Positions 44,696-53,840 of a stretch of 64,000 nucleotides of DNA are shown here, in pieces. How positions within the stretch are numbered: position 1 is the stretch's first letter; the number at the start of each line of letters is the position of its first letter. The notes under the pieces were generated by a model. That model did not search any database, was not told where the DNA came from, and saw only the letters and a list, made by a program, of their open reading frames with translations. Source of the DNA: Neofamilia massiliensis (GTDB lineage: Bacteria > Bacillota > Clostridia > Tissierellales > Peptoniphilaceae). The translations under genes were made by a program, and so were the position numbers. The stretch is taken from positions 876,217 to 940,216 of the forward strand of contig NZ_CYUJ01000002.1 of assembly GCF_001299475.1 (NCBI RefSeq), read 5' to 3'.

Positions 44696-45880
44696 ATGAA
44701 CACAATTGGTATAATCGCAGAATTTAATCCCTTTCACAATGGACATAAATATTTTATAGAAAAAATTAGAGAAGAAGTTGGAAATGAGCCTACTATAATA
44801 AGTGTTATTTCCTCTTCTTTTGTCCAACGCGGCCAAGGGGCTGTTTTAACAAAATGGGGCCGTGCAAATCTAGCCTTAGATAACGGCATAGACTTAGTAA
44901 TTGAGCTTCCCTTTGTTTTTGCCTGCCAAAATGCAGAAGTCTTTGCTAAAGGCGCTTTAAAAACTTTGTCTTTAGTTGGAATTGATACTCTTTATTTTGG
45001 TAGCGAAGTTAATAATAGCCTAAGGCTTTTGGATATTTCTAAAAAAATTTCAGCTAACAAAAAAATAATTGATGCCCATATAAAAAATAACTTAGCTGAA
45101 GGTCATAGTTTTATTGTCTCAAGAAATTTATCTTATCTTCAAAGTAAGGTTTTAAATAATGAAGAAGTCAAAATAATAAGTCAGCCTAATAATATATTAG
45201 GGCTAGAATATATTAAGGCAATTGAATATTACAAAGAGAATATCAGTGTAAGGACTATTCAAAGAACTGTTGACCACGACAACAATTTTACTAAAGATAA
45301 CTTTGCATCTGCTAGCAAATTGAGAGATGATTATTTTAATAAAATTAATATCGAAAGCTTCATTCCATTTAGAAGTAATGAATATAAGTTTTTAAAAACA
45401 AATGATGAATTTTTACTAAAGCTTTTGAAATATTTATTTTTAATTGAAGATGTGGATATAAGTTCTAATATTGAATATGAAAATGGATTAGAAAATAGAA
45501 TCAAAGAATTTTTGCCAAAAGTAAGAAATTTTGAAGACCTAGTAGAAAAAGTTTCTAACAAGAGAATTACTAAGGCAAGAGTTAGAAGGCTCCTTATAAA
45601 TTCTCTCTTGCATTTAGACAAGCAATTAATATTTTCTGCTTTAGAGTCTTCAAATTATTTAAGGGTCCTTGGTATGAACGAAAAAGGAATGGCCTATTTA
45701 AAAAATCTAAAAACTCCTTATGTACAAAAGTTTAAGGACTTTGAATCTTTCAATGCACTTACTAAAGAAATTTTCCAAATAGAAAAAAATGCAAGTAAGT
45801 TATATGCCCTGCTTACATCAACTCCATATGACCTAGACTATATTACAAGTCCAATTATAAAAAAGAGTAGCCATAAGTAG
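44696..45880 (+). CDS. tmcAL: tRNA(Met) cytidine acetate ligase TmcAL
   Basis: TmcAL uses acetate and ATP to make N4-acetylcytidine at the wobble base of elongator tRNA(Met). The 394-residue product has the nucleotidyltransferase start 'IGIIAEFNPFHNGHKYFIE' with the HxGH motif, 'SFVQRGQGAVLTKWGRA', and 'IDLVIELPFVFACQNAE', typical of this family (YlbM, DUF795). AGGTG lies four bases before the ATG. It is divergent from ackA, whose product supplies acetate. It ends at a hairpin shared with thiN. Confidence 0.93.
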   Translation: MNTIGIIAEFNPFHNGHKYFIEKIREEVGNEPTIISVISSSFVQRGQGAVLTKWGRANLALDNGIDLVIELPFVFACQNAEVFAKGALKTLSLVGIDTLYFGSEVNNSLRLLDISKKISANKKIIDAHIKNNLAEGHSFIVSRNLSYLQSKVLNNEEVKIISQPNNILGLEYIKAIEYYKENISVRTIQRTVDHDNNFTKDNFASASKLRDDYFNKINIESFIPFRSNEYKFLKTNDEFLLKLLKYLFLIEDVDISSNIEYENGLENRIKEFLPKVRNFEDLVEKVSNKRITKARVRRLLINSLLHLDKQLIFSALESSNYLRVLGMNEKGMAYLKNLKTPYVQKFKDFESFNALTKEIFQIEKNASKLYALLTSTPYDLDYITSPIIKKSSHK

Positions 45881-45890
45881 CTACTCTTTA
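45856..45890. terminator. Bidirectional terminator between tmcAL and thiN
   Basis: A 10-bp stem AAAGAGTAGC / GCTACTCTTT (45862-45871, 45880-45889), eight-base loop. On the minus strand six Ts follow; on the + strand the T-run is shorter. It overlaps both stop codons. Confidence 0.82.
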
Positions 45891-46496
45891 ATCATTTGCT
45901 TGGATAATAAAACAAGGCTTGTCGACATTAATCTTCCCAAAGTCATCTTTTATTTCATTGCTTATTGTAAGTGTGCTTGGAAAATCTAAATCTGCATTTT
46001 CTAATTGATATTTAAAACCTGCCAAAGAAATTTTGCAAGGCTCAAAGGGAATAATTGATAAGTATTTAAACTTATTTTTTTCTACTTCAATTTCACCTTG
46101 ATCCATAAAAACTATGTTGTTGTCATTTATTATATATGCTCTTATGCCGTTTGCAAAAAGTTTTTTTAATAGCAAGATGTTTATTAAACTGTGATCAAGT
46201 CTAGATCCTGTCGCTGCTAGTATAAATGCTTCATCTACTCCAAGATCTATTAATTTTTCGATTGCTATTTCTAAGTCTGTCATAGATTTTTCTTTCGGGT
46301 ATTTTAATATCTTACTCTTGGGAAAATCTTCTTGTCTGACAGTAACTGAATCGAAATCACCAATTATAAAGTCTACATCAATTTCACTTGCAAGTAGGTA
46401 TTCAAGTCCTCTGTCTACAGCTAAAACATAATCAAAGTCTTTTTCTTTAAACTTTTTTGGAAAATCTCCGCCTGCAACAACTAAGGCCTTAGTCAT
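45888..46496 (-). CDS. thiN: Thiamine pyrophosphokinase
   Basis: ThiN transfers pyrophosphate from ATP to thiamine to give the coenzyme. The 202-residue product has 'VLAVDRGLEYLL', 'FIIGDFDSV', 'EKSMTDLEIAIEKLI' and 'LAATGSRLDHSLINILLL', all family motifs. It overlaps rpe by eight bases and is the last gene of the large yicC-to-thiN run. Length is near the usual 210-215. Confidence 0.94.
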   Translation of the reverse strand: MTKALVVAGGDFPKKFKEKDFDYVLAVDRGLEYLLASEIDVDFIIGDFDSVTVRQEDFPKSKILKYPKEKSMTDLEIAIEKLIDLGVDEAFILAATGSRLDHSLINILLLKKLFANGIRAYIINDNNIVFMDQGEIEVEKNKFKYLSIIPFEPCKISLAGFKYQLENADLDFPSTLTISNEIKDDFGKINVDKPCFIIQAND

Positions 46497-47139
46497 TTAA
46501 TAGCTCCAAAAATGTTTTTGCATTGGCTTCAATATCTTTGCCGTTAAAGATTCCAGATCCAACAACAACTGCATTGGCTCCTGCTGCAAGTACATCTTTG
46601 ACATTATCTATTTTTACTCCACCATCTACTTCTAAAATAATATCTCTAGAGCCAATTAGCTTTCTAGTCTCTTGAATTTTTTTATAAATAGCTGGAATAA
46701 ATGACTGACCACCAAAGCCTGGATTTACACTCATAATTAAAATTAAATCTAAGTCATCAATAATATAATCTAAAACAGAAAGTGGAGTTGATGGATTTAA
46801 TGAAACTCCAGCTTTTTTCCCAAAGGACTTAATAAGTTGAATTTGTCTGTGTAAGTGAATAGTAGATTCAGGGTGAATTGTAATATAATCAGATCCAGCT
46901 TTGGCAAATTCTTCTATCATTTTTTCTGGACTATTAATCATTAAATGAGTATCAAAGGTAAAGTCATATTTTTTTCTAAGATCAGAAATAATCTTTGGAC
47001 CAAAAGAAATATTTGGAACATAAGATCCATCCATTACATCTAGGTGTAAAAAATTAACTCCAGCCCTTTCTAGCTTGTCTAAATCTTTTGATAAATTTGT
47101 AAAATCCGCTGTCAAAATTGATGGTGATAGTATGTTCAT
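46489..47139 (-). CDS. rpe: Ribulose-phosphate 3-epimerase
   Basis: Rpe interconverts ribulose-5-phosphate and xylulose-5-phosphate. The 216-residue TIM barrel has 'SILTADFTNL', 'LHLDVMDGSYVPNISFGP', 'MSVNPGFGGQSFI' and 'EVDGGVKIDN', with the metal-binding His and Asp residues. It starts two bases after rsgA and overlaps thiN by eight, the usual Firmicute order rsgA-rpe-thiN. Confidence 0.97.
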   Translation of the reverse strand: MNILSPSILTADFTNLSKDLDKLERAGVNFLHLDVMDGSYVPNISFGPKIISDLRKKYDFTFDTHLMINSPEKMIEEFAKAGSDYITIHPESTIHLHRQIQLIKSFGKKAGVSLNPSTPLSVLDYIIDDLDLILIMSVNPGFGGQSFIPAIYKKIQETRKLIGSRDIILEVDGGVKIDNVKDVLAAGANAVVVGSGIFNGKDIEANAKTFLELLND

Positions 47140-47141
47140 TG

Positions 47142-48002
47142 TTATCTCCTGTTTTTTATCTCCTTATTAAAATAAAGATAGTTTTCATATCTAAATTTTT
47201 CTATTTCTCCACTTATGACCCTGTCCTTTACTAGGCAACCAGGTTCATTAATGTGTAAGCAGTCTCTAAACTTGCAATGGAAATTATTATGAAATTCTCT
47301 ATACAAGTCTTCTAACTGATAAACATCTTCTACAAAGTCAATTGCCAAGGAAGAAAACCCTGGCGTGTCTACAATATAAGAATCTTTGCCATAGTGCATT
47401 AGTTCAACATGCCTAGTTGTATGCTTGCCTCTTAAAGTTTTTTGACTTATATTTCCTGTTTCTAGGTTTTTTCCAATTAGCTCACTAATTAAAGTTGATT
47501 TGCCAACGCCACTAACTCCCATAAGCATTATTGTCTTTTCGCTTGTAATATTTTTAATTTCAGCTATGGTTTCTGGGTCTTTTGTTGAAGTTTTTATAAC
47601 TTTAAAGCCAGCTCTTTCGTAGTCAGCTTTAATTTTATCTGCCAAGGCCTCATCTAAGTCTGTTTTTGTAATAACTATTTTGGGATCAATGCCGTTATAC
47701 CTAGCTAGTAAAATCATCCTGTCAATAAGCTGATAATTGCACTTAGGTTCCTTTGTTGAAATTACAAGTAAAACTTCTTCTACATTAGAAACTGGAGGCC
47801 TTATAAAAAGATTTTTTCTCGGTCTTATATCTTTTATATATAGGGTCCCATCATCATTTCTAGTAAATTCAACATAGTCTCCAACAGCTAACTTAATATT
47901 ATTTTTCCTAAAAAGGGCTGTGGCCTTTGATTCGTAAACTTTTCCATCATAGTATACGTAATAAAAGCCACCAACTCCTTTTAAAATTCTCCCTATTTCC
48001 AT
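47142..48002 (-). CDS. rsgA: Ribosome small subunit-dependent GTPase RsgA
   Basis: RsgA is a GTPase that checks and matures 30S subunits. The 286-residue product has an OB fold at the N terminus, then the circularly permuted G domain in the order G4 ('ITKTDLDE'), G1 ('GVSGVGKSTLI'), G3 ('DTPGF'), and a C-terminal zinc finger ('HCKFRDCLHINEPGCL'). I start it at ATG 48002, one base after the prkC stop; an ATG 11 codons earlier would overlap prkC and gives a start unlike the family. No strong ribosome binding site exists, so coupling is likely. Confidence 0.95.
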   Translation of the reverse strand: MEIGRILKGVGGFYYVYYDGKVYESKATALFRKNNIKLAVGDYVEFTRNDDGTLYIKDIRPRKNLFIRPPVSNVEEVLLVISTKEPKCNYQLIDRMILLARYNGIDPKIVITKTDLDEALADKIKADYERAGFKVIKTSTKDPETIAEIKNITSEKTIMLMGVSGVGKSTLISELIGKNLETGNISQKTLRGKHTTRHVELMHYGKDSYIVDTPGFSSLAIDFVEDVYQLEDLYREFHNNFHCKFRDCLHINEPGCLVKDRVISGEIEKFRYENYLYFNKEIKNRR

Positions 48003-48003
48003 A

Positions 48004-50073
48004 TTAGTACTCAGGTGTATCTTGTAATATGCCATCTACATATACATGGAAAACAGTGTCATCGCTTCCTTGAACTGGAATTGAAACTGTACCTTCACTA
48101 GAATAATGGGTTCCGCTATAGACTTGTACTTCTTGACCATTATCTATTTTTTTAATAACTATATTAACAGCCTCTTTATCTTCAGGTAAAATAAGTCTAA
48201 CATTATATGTTAATTGATCATTTGAACCACTAGTTTCCCCTTCTTCTGGAGTTTTTGTTTTGTCAGGTTCAGTGTTTTCTTCTTTTTCTTCTGGTTTTTC
48301 TTCAGTTTCTGTTTCTGTTTCTGAATCCTTGTCCTTATCATTATCTTCTAAAGACCTATCATTTTCAAATAATTCGACTTCTGAGCCGACTTCAACTTCA
48401 TCTCCTTCTTCTACACTTTGTCCAATAACATCTCCATCGTCAAAGTTATTAGAAAATGATTTTGTTACTTTAACATTGAGTCCCTTATCTTCTAAAGATT
48501 TTCTTGCTACATCAATATTTTGTCCTAAATAATTTGGCATTGTAATAGTCTTTGTATCCATTGCCCTACCAACAGTTAAAATAATTGTAGTTCCTTCTTT
48601 TACTTTTTCTCCTAAGTCAAGATCTTGTTTAATTACTTGGTCAACATCTTCTTCATCTTCTACTTCTTCATATTCAACCTTGTAGAATAATTCATCATCT
48701 TTAATTTTACTTATTGCTTCGTCAAGGCTTAGGCCAATATATGAACCAACTTCAACTTCTCCTAAGTCGTCTTCGTTAATCTGAACTCTTATTGTATAAC
48801 CTTCTTTAACCTTAGTTCCACTATTAACACTTTGATAAATGACTTCACCAGGTCCATAATCATGATTAATTGCCTTGTCGCTTACTTCAAATTTTAGATT
48901 TAGACCTTCTACTTCTTTTCTAGCATCTTCTTCAAGCTTTCCTAAAAGCATAGGAACTACTATTTCATTTTTTACAGTTGGTTTATTTAAGACTGAAAAC
49001 TTAATAAAGAAGAAAAATCCTGCAGTTGCAACTATTAGCGCAAGTAAAATACCACCTATAATTGGTAAAACTCCACCTGATTTTTTCTTTTCTTTAATTT
49101 CATTTTGTCTACGATATTCGTTTTTGTTATTAGAACTTGAATCAATAGAAGTCCTTCTGATTCTCCTTTGTTCTTCTGGATCTACATTTTTATCTTTTAC
49201 TCTGTTAATATTAGGCAAAATTAGTGTGTCAGACATTTCAAGGTCATTTTTACTTTCTAAAGCCTTTAAATCAATAATCACTTCTTTAAGATTATTGTAT
49301 CTTTCTTCAATGTCTTTACTAGTCATTTTTAAAACTATTTGATCTAAAAGTCGTGGAACATCAGAGTTTAAAGATGACGGAAGTTTTATTTGTTCATGAA
49401 CTTGTTTTAGAGCAACACTAATAGGATTGTCTCCTTCAAATGGAAGAGTTCCTGTTATCATTTCAAACATAACTATTCCCAAAGAATATATGTCTGATCT
49501 TTGGTCAGTTTTTATTCCCCTAGCTTGTTCAGGAGAAAAATAATGAACTGAGCCCATTATATCTTTTTCAACACTTGTATTTTTATTAGGTGCTTGGGCT
49601 ATACCAAAGTCAGTTACCTTTGGAATGTTTTCTTTGTTAATAATAATATTTTGTGGCTTTATATCCCTATGAATAATTCCATTTTCGTGGGCACAAAGTA
49701 GAGCTTCACAAATTTGTATTGAATAATTAATTGTTTCAGAAACTGAAAGTTTTCCTTTTTCTTCAATTATGTCTTTAAGAGTTCTGCCATTTACAATTTC
49801 CATTACTATATAGTAATATTTTGTATCTTCTACCTGGTCCATACCAACATCAAATACACCTACTATATTAGGGTGGTTGAGTTTTGCTGCAGAATATGAT
49901 TCTCTTCTAAAATTTTCAACAAATTCGTTGTCATTAGCAAATTCATCTTTTAAAATTTTTATAGCAACATCTCTGCCAAGACGGTTGTCGTGGGCCTTGT
50001 AAACATTGGCCATTCCTCCGCCGCCGATGCGTTCTAATATTTCATATCTATCGTTTAATGTAATACCTATCAT
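48004..50073 (-). CDS. prkC: Serine/threonine protein kinase PrkC with three PASTA domains
   Basis: PrkC is a membrane kinase sensing muropeptides or cell-wall precursors. The 689-residue protein has a Hanks-type kinase domain (residues about 5-270; 'GGGGMANVYKAHD', 'HRDIKPQNII', 'DFGIAQA'), a cytosolic linker, one membrane helix (about 340-362), three PASTA repeats (about 370-580), an Asp/Glu/Thr-rich linker of about 50 residues and a C-terminal beta-rich segment of about 70 residues. The start is ATG 50073 after AGGTGA; a GTG three codons earlier has no site. It follows stp, its phosphatase. Confidence 0.96.
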   Translation of the reverse strand: MIGITLNDRYEILERIGGGGMANVYKAHDNRLGRDVAIKILKDEFANDNEFVENFRRESYSAAKLNHPNIVGVFDVGMDQVEDTKYYYIVMEIVNGRTLKDIIEEKGKLSVSETINYSIQICEALLCAHENGIIHRDIKPQNIIINKENIPKVTDFGIAQAPNKNTSVEKDIMGSVHYFSPEQARGIKTDQRSDIYSLGIVMFEMITGTLPFEGDNPISVALKQVHEQIKLPSSLNSDVPRLLDQIVLKMTSKDIEERYNNLKEVIIDLKALESKNDLEMSDTLILPNINRVKDKNVDPEEQRRIRRTSIDSSSNNKNEYRRQNEIKEKKKSGGVLPIIGGILLALIVATAGFFFFIKFSVLNKPTVKNEIVVPMLLGKLEEDARKEVEGLNLKFEVSDKAINHDYGPGEVIYQSVNSGTKVKEGYTIRVQINEDDLGEVEVGSYIGLSLDEAISKIKDDELFYKVEYEEVEDEEDVDQVIKQDLDLGEKVKEGTTIILTVGRAMDTKTITMPNYLGQNIDVARKSLEDKGLNVKVTKSFSNNFDDGDVIGQSVEEGDEVEVGSEVELFENDRSLEDNDKDKDSETETETEEKPEEKEENTEPDKTKTPEEGETSGSNDQLTYNVRLILPEDKEAVNIVIKKIDNGQEVQVYSGTHYSSEGTVSIPVQGSDDTVFHVYVDGILQDTPEY

Positions 50074-50082
50074 CTTAGTCAC

Positions 50083-50808
50083 CTATAATTGTATTATAAT
50101 AAATGTAATATTGTCTCTTCCGCCAGCTTCTAAAGCTTTTTCAAGAAGTGTTTCTGAGATTTCTTCTAAATTATCTGATGATGAAAAAATAGAAAGTATA
50201 TTTTCATCTCTTAACATATCTGAAAGACCATCAGTACATAATAATATGTATTCTCCTGGCTTATAGTTATATTGAATCAAATTAATGTCAATTATTAAAT
50301 CAGTTCCCACTGCATTTGTAATCATATTTCTCTTTGGATGATTAATAGCTTCGTCCTTGGTTATTTTTCCTAATTTATATAAACTGTTAACCAAGGTGTC
50401 ATCTTCTGTTAGTTGGCGAATTTCTGAATTTGTAATTGAATAAGCTCTGCTATCTCCAACATTTCCTATTAGAACAGAATTTTCGTATTTATATAGAGCT
50501 GTTAAGGTTGAGCCCATGTTTAACATTTCAGGGTTTTCTTTTGCCTTATTAAATACTAGTCTATTGGCATCTGAAATTGCTTTTACAAAATCTTTTTCTA
50601 AGTCTTCTAAACTCTTATATTCACTCATTTCTTTTAATGAAGAACTTATAGACTCTACAGTCATTTTACTTGCAACTTCTCCAGAGTTATGTCCTCCAAT
50701 TCCATCTGCAATTATAAATAGAGGAAAGTTTTCTTTGTCAGAAACAAAGTAATAATCTTCATTATTGTCTCTTTTTTTGCCAATGTCTGATTTAGCTATG
50801 AATTTCAT
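50083..50808 (-). CDS. stp: PP2C-family protein phosphatase Stp/PrpC
   Basis: This phosphatase removes phosphates placed by PrkC. The 241-residue product has the metal-binding motifs 'SDIGKKRDNNEDYYFV', 'ADGIGGHNSGEVASK', 'GNVGDSRAY' and 'GGRDNITFIII'. The start is ATG 50808 with AAGGTG six bases upstream; this lies inside the 3' end of rlmN (17-base overlap). stp-prkC is the conserved pair. Length is normal. Confidence 0.95.
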   Translation of the reverse strand: MKFIAKSDIGKKRDNNEDYYFVSDKENFPLFIIADGIGGHNSGEVASKMTVESISSSLKEMSEYKSLEDLEKDFVKAISDANRLVFNKAKENPEMLNMGSTLTALYKYENSVLIGNVGDSRAYSITNSEIRQLTEDDTLVNSLYKLGKITKDEAINHPKRNMITNAVGTDLIIDINLIQYNYKPGEYILLCTDGLSDMLRDENILSIFSSSDNLEEISETLLEKALEAGGRDNITFIIIQL

Positions 50809-51850
50809 TTCTTTCACCTTCTTCAAGATACGATTTCTTTAATTGACCACATGAGGCAGATATGTCACTACCTAATTCTCTTCTAAGAGTAACATTAATG
50901 TTACTGGCTTTTAATTTTTCCATAAATATTTTTGCTTCTTCTTTATATTCTTTATTATTATATGCATTTATAGGATTTAAAGCAATTAAGTTGACTATAT
51001 AATTTGTATTTTTAAGATATTTTCTAAATAAATTCACATCTTCGTCATTATTATTTTCCCCTGGAATTACTGTGTATTCTATAGATATCCTGTTATTAGT
51101 TATTAAAAGATATTCCCTAATAGCAGAAAAAAGCCTTTCTATAGGATACTTATAATTTACAGGCATTACTTTATTTCTAATTTCATTATTAAAACTATGG
51201 ACTGAAACTGCCAGATTTGCTTGTGGCAGGTCTTTACCAAATTCTATTATTTTATCAGCCACTCCACAAGTTGATACAGTCATATTTCTAAAACTTAGAT
51301 TTCTTCCTTTTTTGTCATTTAATAATTTTAAAGCTCTTATTACATTGTCATAATTATCAAAAGGCTCTCCACTTCCCATTAAGACAATTGAAGATAAATT
51401 TATTGAAAAGTGTTTTTCAACTAGGTAAATTTGTGAAGCTATTTCAAAAGCCTCTAGATTTCTTTCTAAACCCTTTTTAGTTGAGGCACAAAAGTCGCAG
51501 CCCATTCTACAACCTACTTGAGTTGAAACACAAAGGCTGTAGCCATGTTTGTATTTCATTAGAACTCCTTCAATAATGTTATTGTCTTCTAATAGATATA
51601 GAAGTTTTATTGTCTCATCTTGTTTAGAGTGAAAATCTTTTAAAATTTCCATAGAACTTATAGTAAATTCTTTTTTTAAAAGCTCTATATCTGCTTTAGA
51701 CACTTGATTTATACCATCAAAGGACATGACGCCCTGTTTATGAATGGCTCTAAAAATTTGATCTGCCCTATAGGATTTTATGCCTAAATCAGCTATTTTA
51801 TTTTTTATTTCGTTTTCAAATAAATTATTTAAAATAATAATTTTAATCAA
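50792..51850 (-). CDS. rlmN: Dual-specificity RNA methyltransferase RlmN
   Basis: RlmN is a radical SAM enzyme methylating A2503 of 23S rRNA and A37 of some tRNAs. The product has 'GCRMGCDFCASTKKGLERNL' (CxxxCxxC), 'GSGEPFDNYDNVI', and the methyl-carrying cysteine near the C terminus in 'SASCGQL'. The start is unclear: the TTG at 51850 lies on top of the AGAGGA binding site at the end of rsmB, so a rare ATT codon a few codons later may be used. I list the TTG form (352 residues). It overlaps rsmB by eight and stp by 17 bases. Confidence 0.93.
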   Translation of the reverse strand: MIKIIILNNLFENEIKNKIADLGIKSYRADQIFRAIHKQGVMSFDGINQVSKADIELLKKEFTISSMEILKDFHSKQDETIKLLYLLEDNNIIEGVLMKYKHGYSLCVSTQVGCRMGCDFCASTKKGLERNLEAFEIASQIYLVEKHFSINLSSIVLMGSGEPFDNYDNVIRALKLLNDKKGRNLSFRNMTVSTCGVADKIIEFGKDLPQANLAVSVHSFNNEIRNKVMPVNYKYPIERLFSAIREYLLITNNRISIEYTVIPGENNNDEDVNLFRKYLKNTNYIVNLIALNPINAYNNKEYKEEAKIFMEKLKASNINVTLRRELGSDISASCGQLKKSYLEEGERNEIHS

Positions 51851-53120
51851 TCCTCTTTAAAATATTTATAGCAAATCCATCAGAATCAAAGTCTAAGGGA
51901 GAAATTTTTTTCCTATAAATAAGTTTAAAGTTGGAATTTTTTTCTAAAAACTCATCTATAAGGTCTTCGTTTTCTCTTTTTGTAAAAGTACAAGTCGAAT
52001 GACCAATTAGCCCAGAAACTTTTACATAGTCTTTGGCGTTATTTAAAATTTTTCTTTGAATATCTACTAGATTATCAATAGATTCTATAGACTTGTTATA
52101 TTTTACCTCTGGAAGTTTTCTCATTAGTCCTAAGGCAGAACATGGAAGATCTGCAATAACTAAGTCAAAAGCATCTACAAAGTCTTTTCTAAAAATCGTA
52201 GCATCGTTTTGTTCTATTTTTAGTTCTTCAAGACCTAGTCTTTTTTTGTTGTCTTCTATTAATTTTAATTTATCTAAAGAAATATCACAAGCGAAAAATT
52301 TCCCCTGGGACTTTTGAGAATTCATAAGGTGAAAGGTTTTTCCTCCAGGAGCAGCACAAAGGTCTAAGACATTTTCATAAGGTCCAAATTTTATTAATTG
52401 GTAGCCTAATTCTTGAGAAGATAGGGACTGGGCATAAAAGTTTCCTTGGTAGTAGTCTTTTGTTGAAAAAATTCCCTGTGGATTTTTAACAGTAAATGAA
52501 TACTTACCTTGTGGGCTAGCTAGTAAATCAAAGCCTAAGCTATTTAAAGATTCTTTAGTCTTATCTAGGTCTTTGCTAATTCTAATTGCAAGGTCCTGTT
52601 CTTCATTAAACTTTGCTAAAATTTCTTCTAAATTTGTTTTTCCGTAGGCGCTTGCAATTTCTTTTACCAGCCATGTCGGCATAGAATATTTTATAGATAG
52701 ATTTTTCCAAAGATCTTTTTCGTTTATTTTTAAATATCTTTCTTTATTTCTCAAAAAATTTCTTAAGGATCCATTTACAAATCCTTGGGCTTTTTTATTT
52801 ACAGAATTTTTTACTAAGTTTACTGCTTCATTAACTACAGCACTTTGAGGAATATGATCCATGTAAATTAGCTGATAAAGTGATATTCTAAGTATATTTA
52901 CAACATCTCCATCAAGATCTGAAAATTTTATTTTTGATAGTTTTTGAATAATATAATCTAGTCTCAACTCATACCTAATAACTCCATAAACTAGGGTCTT
53001 TATAAAACCATATTCTTGTTTACTAAGAGAATTAATTTCTTCCATTAAGTCTTCTATGTTTTTATTTTCATTATTATATTTATTTAGCAAGTCTACGGCT
53101 ATTCTTCTTTGATTTTTCAT
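51843..53120 (-). CDS. rsmB: 16S rRNA (cytosine(967)-C5)-methyltransferase RsmB
   Basis: RsmB methylates C967 of 16S rRNA. The 425-residue product has an N-terminal NusB-like RNA-binding domain (about residues 1-130) and a C-terminal Rossmann methyltransferase with 'VLDLCAAPGGKTFHL', 'DLPCSALGLMRKLPEVKY' and the catalytic cysteine in 'HSTCTFTKRENEDL'. The ATG at 53120 has no ribosome binding site; a terminator-like hairpin ends five bases before it. It overlaps rlmN by eight bases. Confidence 0.94.
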   Translation of the reverse strand: MKNQRRIAVDLLNKYNNENKNIEDLMEEINSLSKQEYGFIKTLVYGVIRYELRLDYIIQKLSKIKFSDLDGDVVNILRISLYQLIYMDHIPQSAVVNEAVNLVKNSVNKKAQGFVNGSLRNFLRNKERYLKINEKDLWKNLSIKYSMPTWLVKEIASAYGKTNLEEILAKFNEEQDLAIRISKDLDKTKESLNSLGFDLLASPQGKYSFTVKNPQGIFSTKDYYQGNFYAQSLSSQELGYQLIKFGPYENVLDLCAAPGGKTFHLMNSQKSQGKFFACDISLDKLKLIEDNKKRLGLEELKIEQNDATIFRKDFVDAFDLVIADLPCSALGLMRKLPEVKYNKSIESIDNLVDIQRKILNNAKDYVKVSGLIGHSTCTFTKRENEDLIDEFLEKNSNFKLIYRKKISPLDFDSDGFAINILKRID

Positions 53121-53125
53121 AAAAG

Positions 53126-53148
53126 AAGGATGCTATTTGTGCATCCTT
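53126..53148 (-). terminator. Hairpin between the zinc peptidase gene and rsmB
   Basis: Minus strand: AAGGATGC / GCATCCTT, 8-bp stem with a seven-base loop, followed by CTTTTATG. The short T-run suggests partial termination. It overlaps the peptidase stop codon and precedes the rsmB start by five bases. Confidence 0.55.
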
Positions 53149-53836
53149 AATCTCTCCTTTTTCCAAATATATTTATAAGTCTTAGTAATTCTACTAGAGA
53201 ATTAACAGTTGCAGCAACATAAGTTAATGCTGCAGCTTTTAGCATTTTTTGTGAATCTGCTAGGTCAATGGTGTTAGCACCTATTTTAGATAATTCGTCT
53301 AAGGCCCTGGAACTTGCATTAAATTCAACAGGTAGGGTCACTAGTTGAAAAATAAAAATAATTAGATAAGCAAGTATTCCAACTCTACCGAAACTAGGTG
53401 CAACAAAAAAACCTAATAGTATTAAAGCAAAGGAAATACTTGTTGCAAACTGAGTTACTCCTACTAGCCTATGCCTAATAATCAGTGGCAAATAACCTTC
53501 GGCTAGTTGAACAGCATGACCTGCTTCATGGGCAGCTATTGAAATTGAGGCTATTGAGTTTCCAGAATAAACTTCATCTGAAAGTGCTATAATCTTTTTT
53601 GAAGAATCATAGTGGTCTGTTAGTGTTCCTTTGGCTCTTACAACTTTAATGTCAAATATATTATTATTTCTCAGTATTAAATTTGCAACTTCATATCCAG
53701 AAATTCCTAAATTAGATCTTTTTCTTCTGTATTCTCTATAAGCTTTTTGTATTAAAAAATTTGAATATAGGGCTAAAGCTAACGGCAAAATAAAATATAT
53801 TAAATAGTTGTTAGCATAATAATTTTGTCCGTACAT
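53147..53836 (-). CDS. YugP-family neutral zinc metallopeptidase
   Basis: The 229-residue product is a membrane zinc peptidase of the YugP family. It begins with a membrane helix, has the zinc motif 'HEAGHAVQLAEGYLPL' (HExxH with Glu catalytic, about residue 107), 'PVEFNASSRAL' with the third ligand region, and hydrophobic helices. Substrates are unknown. It sits between fmt and rsmB, where Clostridia often carry it; it is four bases from fmt and followed by a terminator-like hairpin. The family call is firm; the role is not known. Confidence 0.88.
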   Translation of the reverse strand: MYGQNYYANNYLIYFILPLALALYSNFLIQKAYREYRRKRSNLGISGYEVANLILRNNNIFDIKVVRAKGTLTDHYDSSKKIIALSDEVYSGNSIASISIAAHEAGHAVQLAEGYLPLIIRHRLVGVTQFATSISFALILLGFFVAPSFGRVGILAYLIIFIFQLVTLPVEFNASSRALDELSKIGANTIDLADSQKMLKAAALTYVAATVNSLVELLRLINIFGKRRD

Positions 53837-53840
53837 ATTA

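Noticed and set aside
48260..48532. Serine-rich + strand reading frame
   Set aside because: Shadow of the Glu/Asp-rich linker of PrkC.
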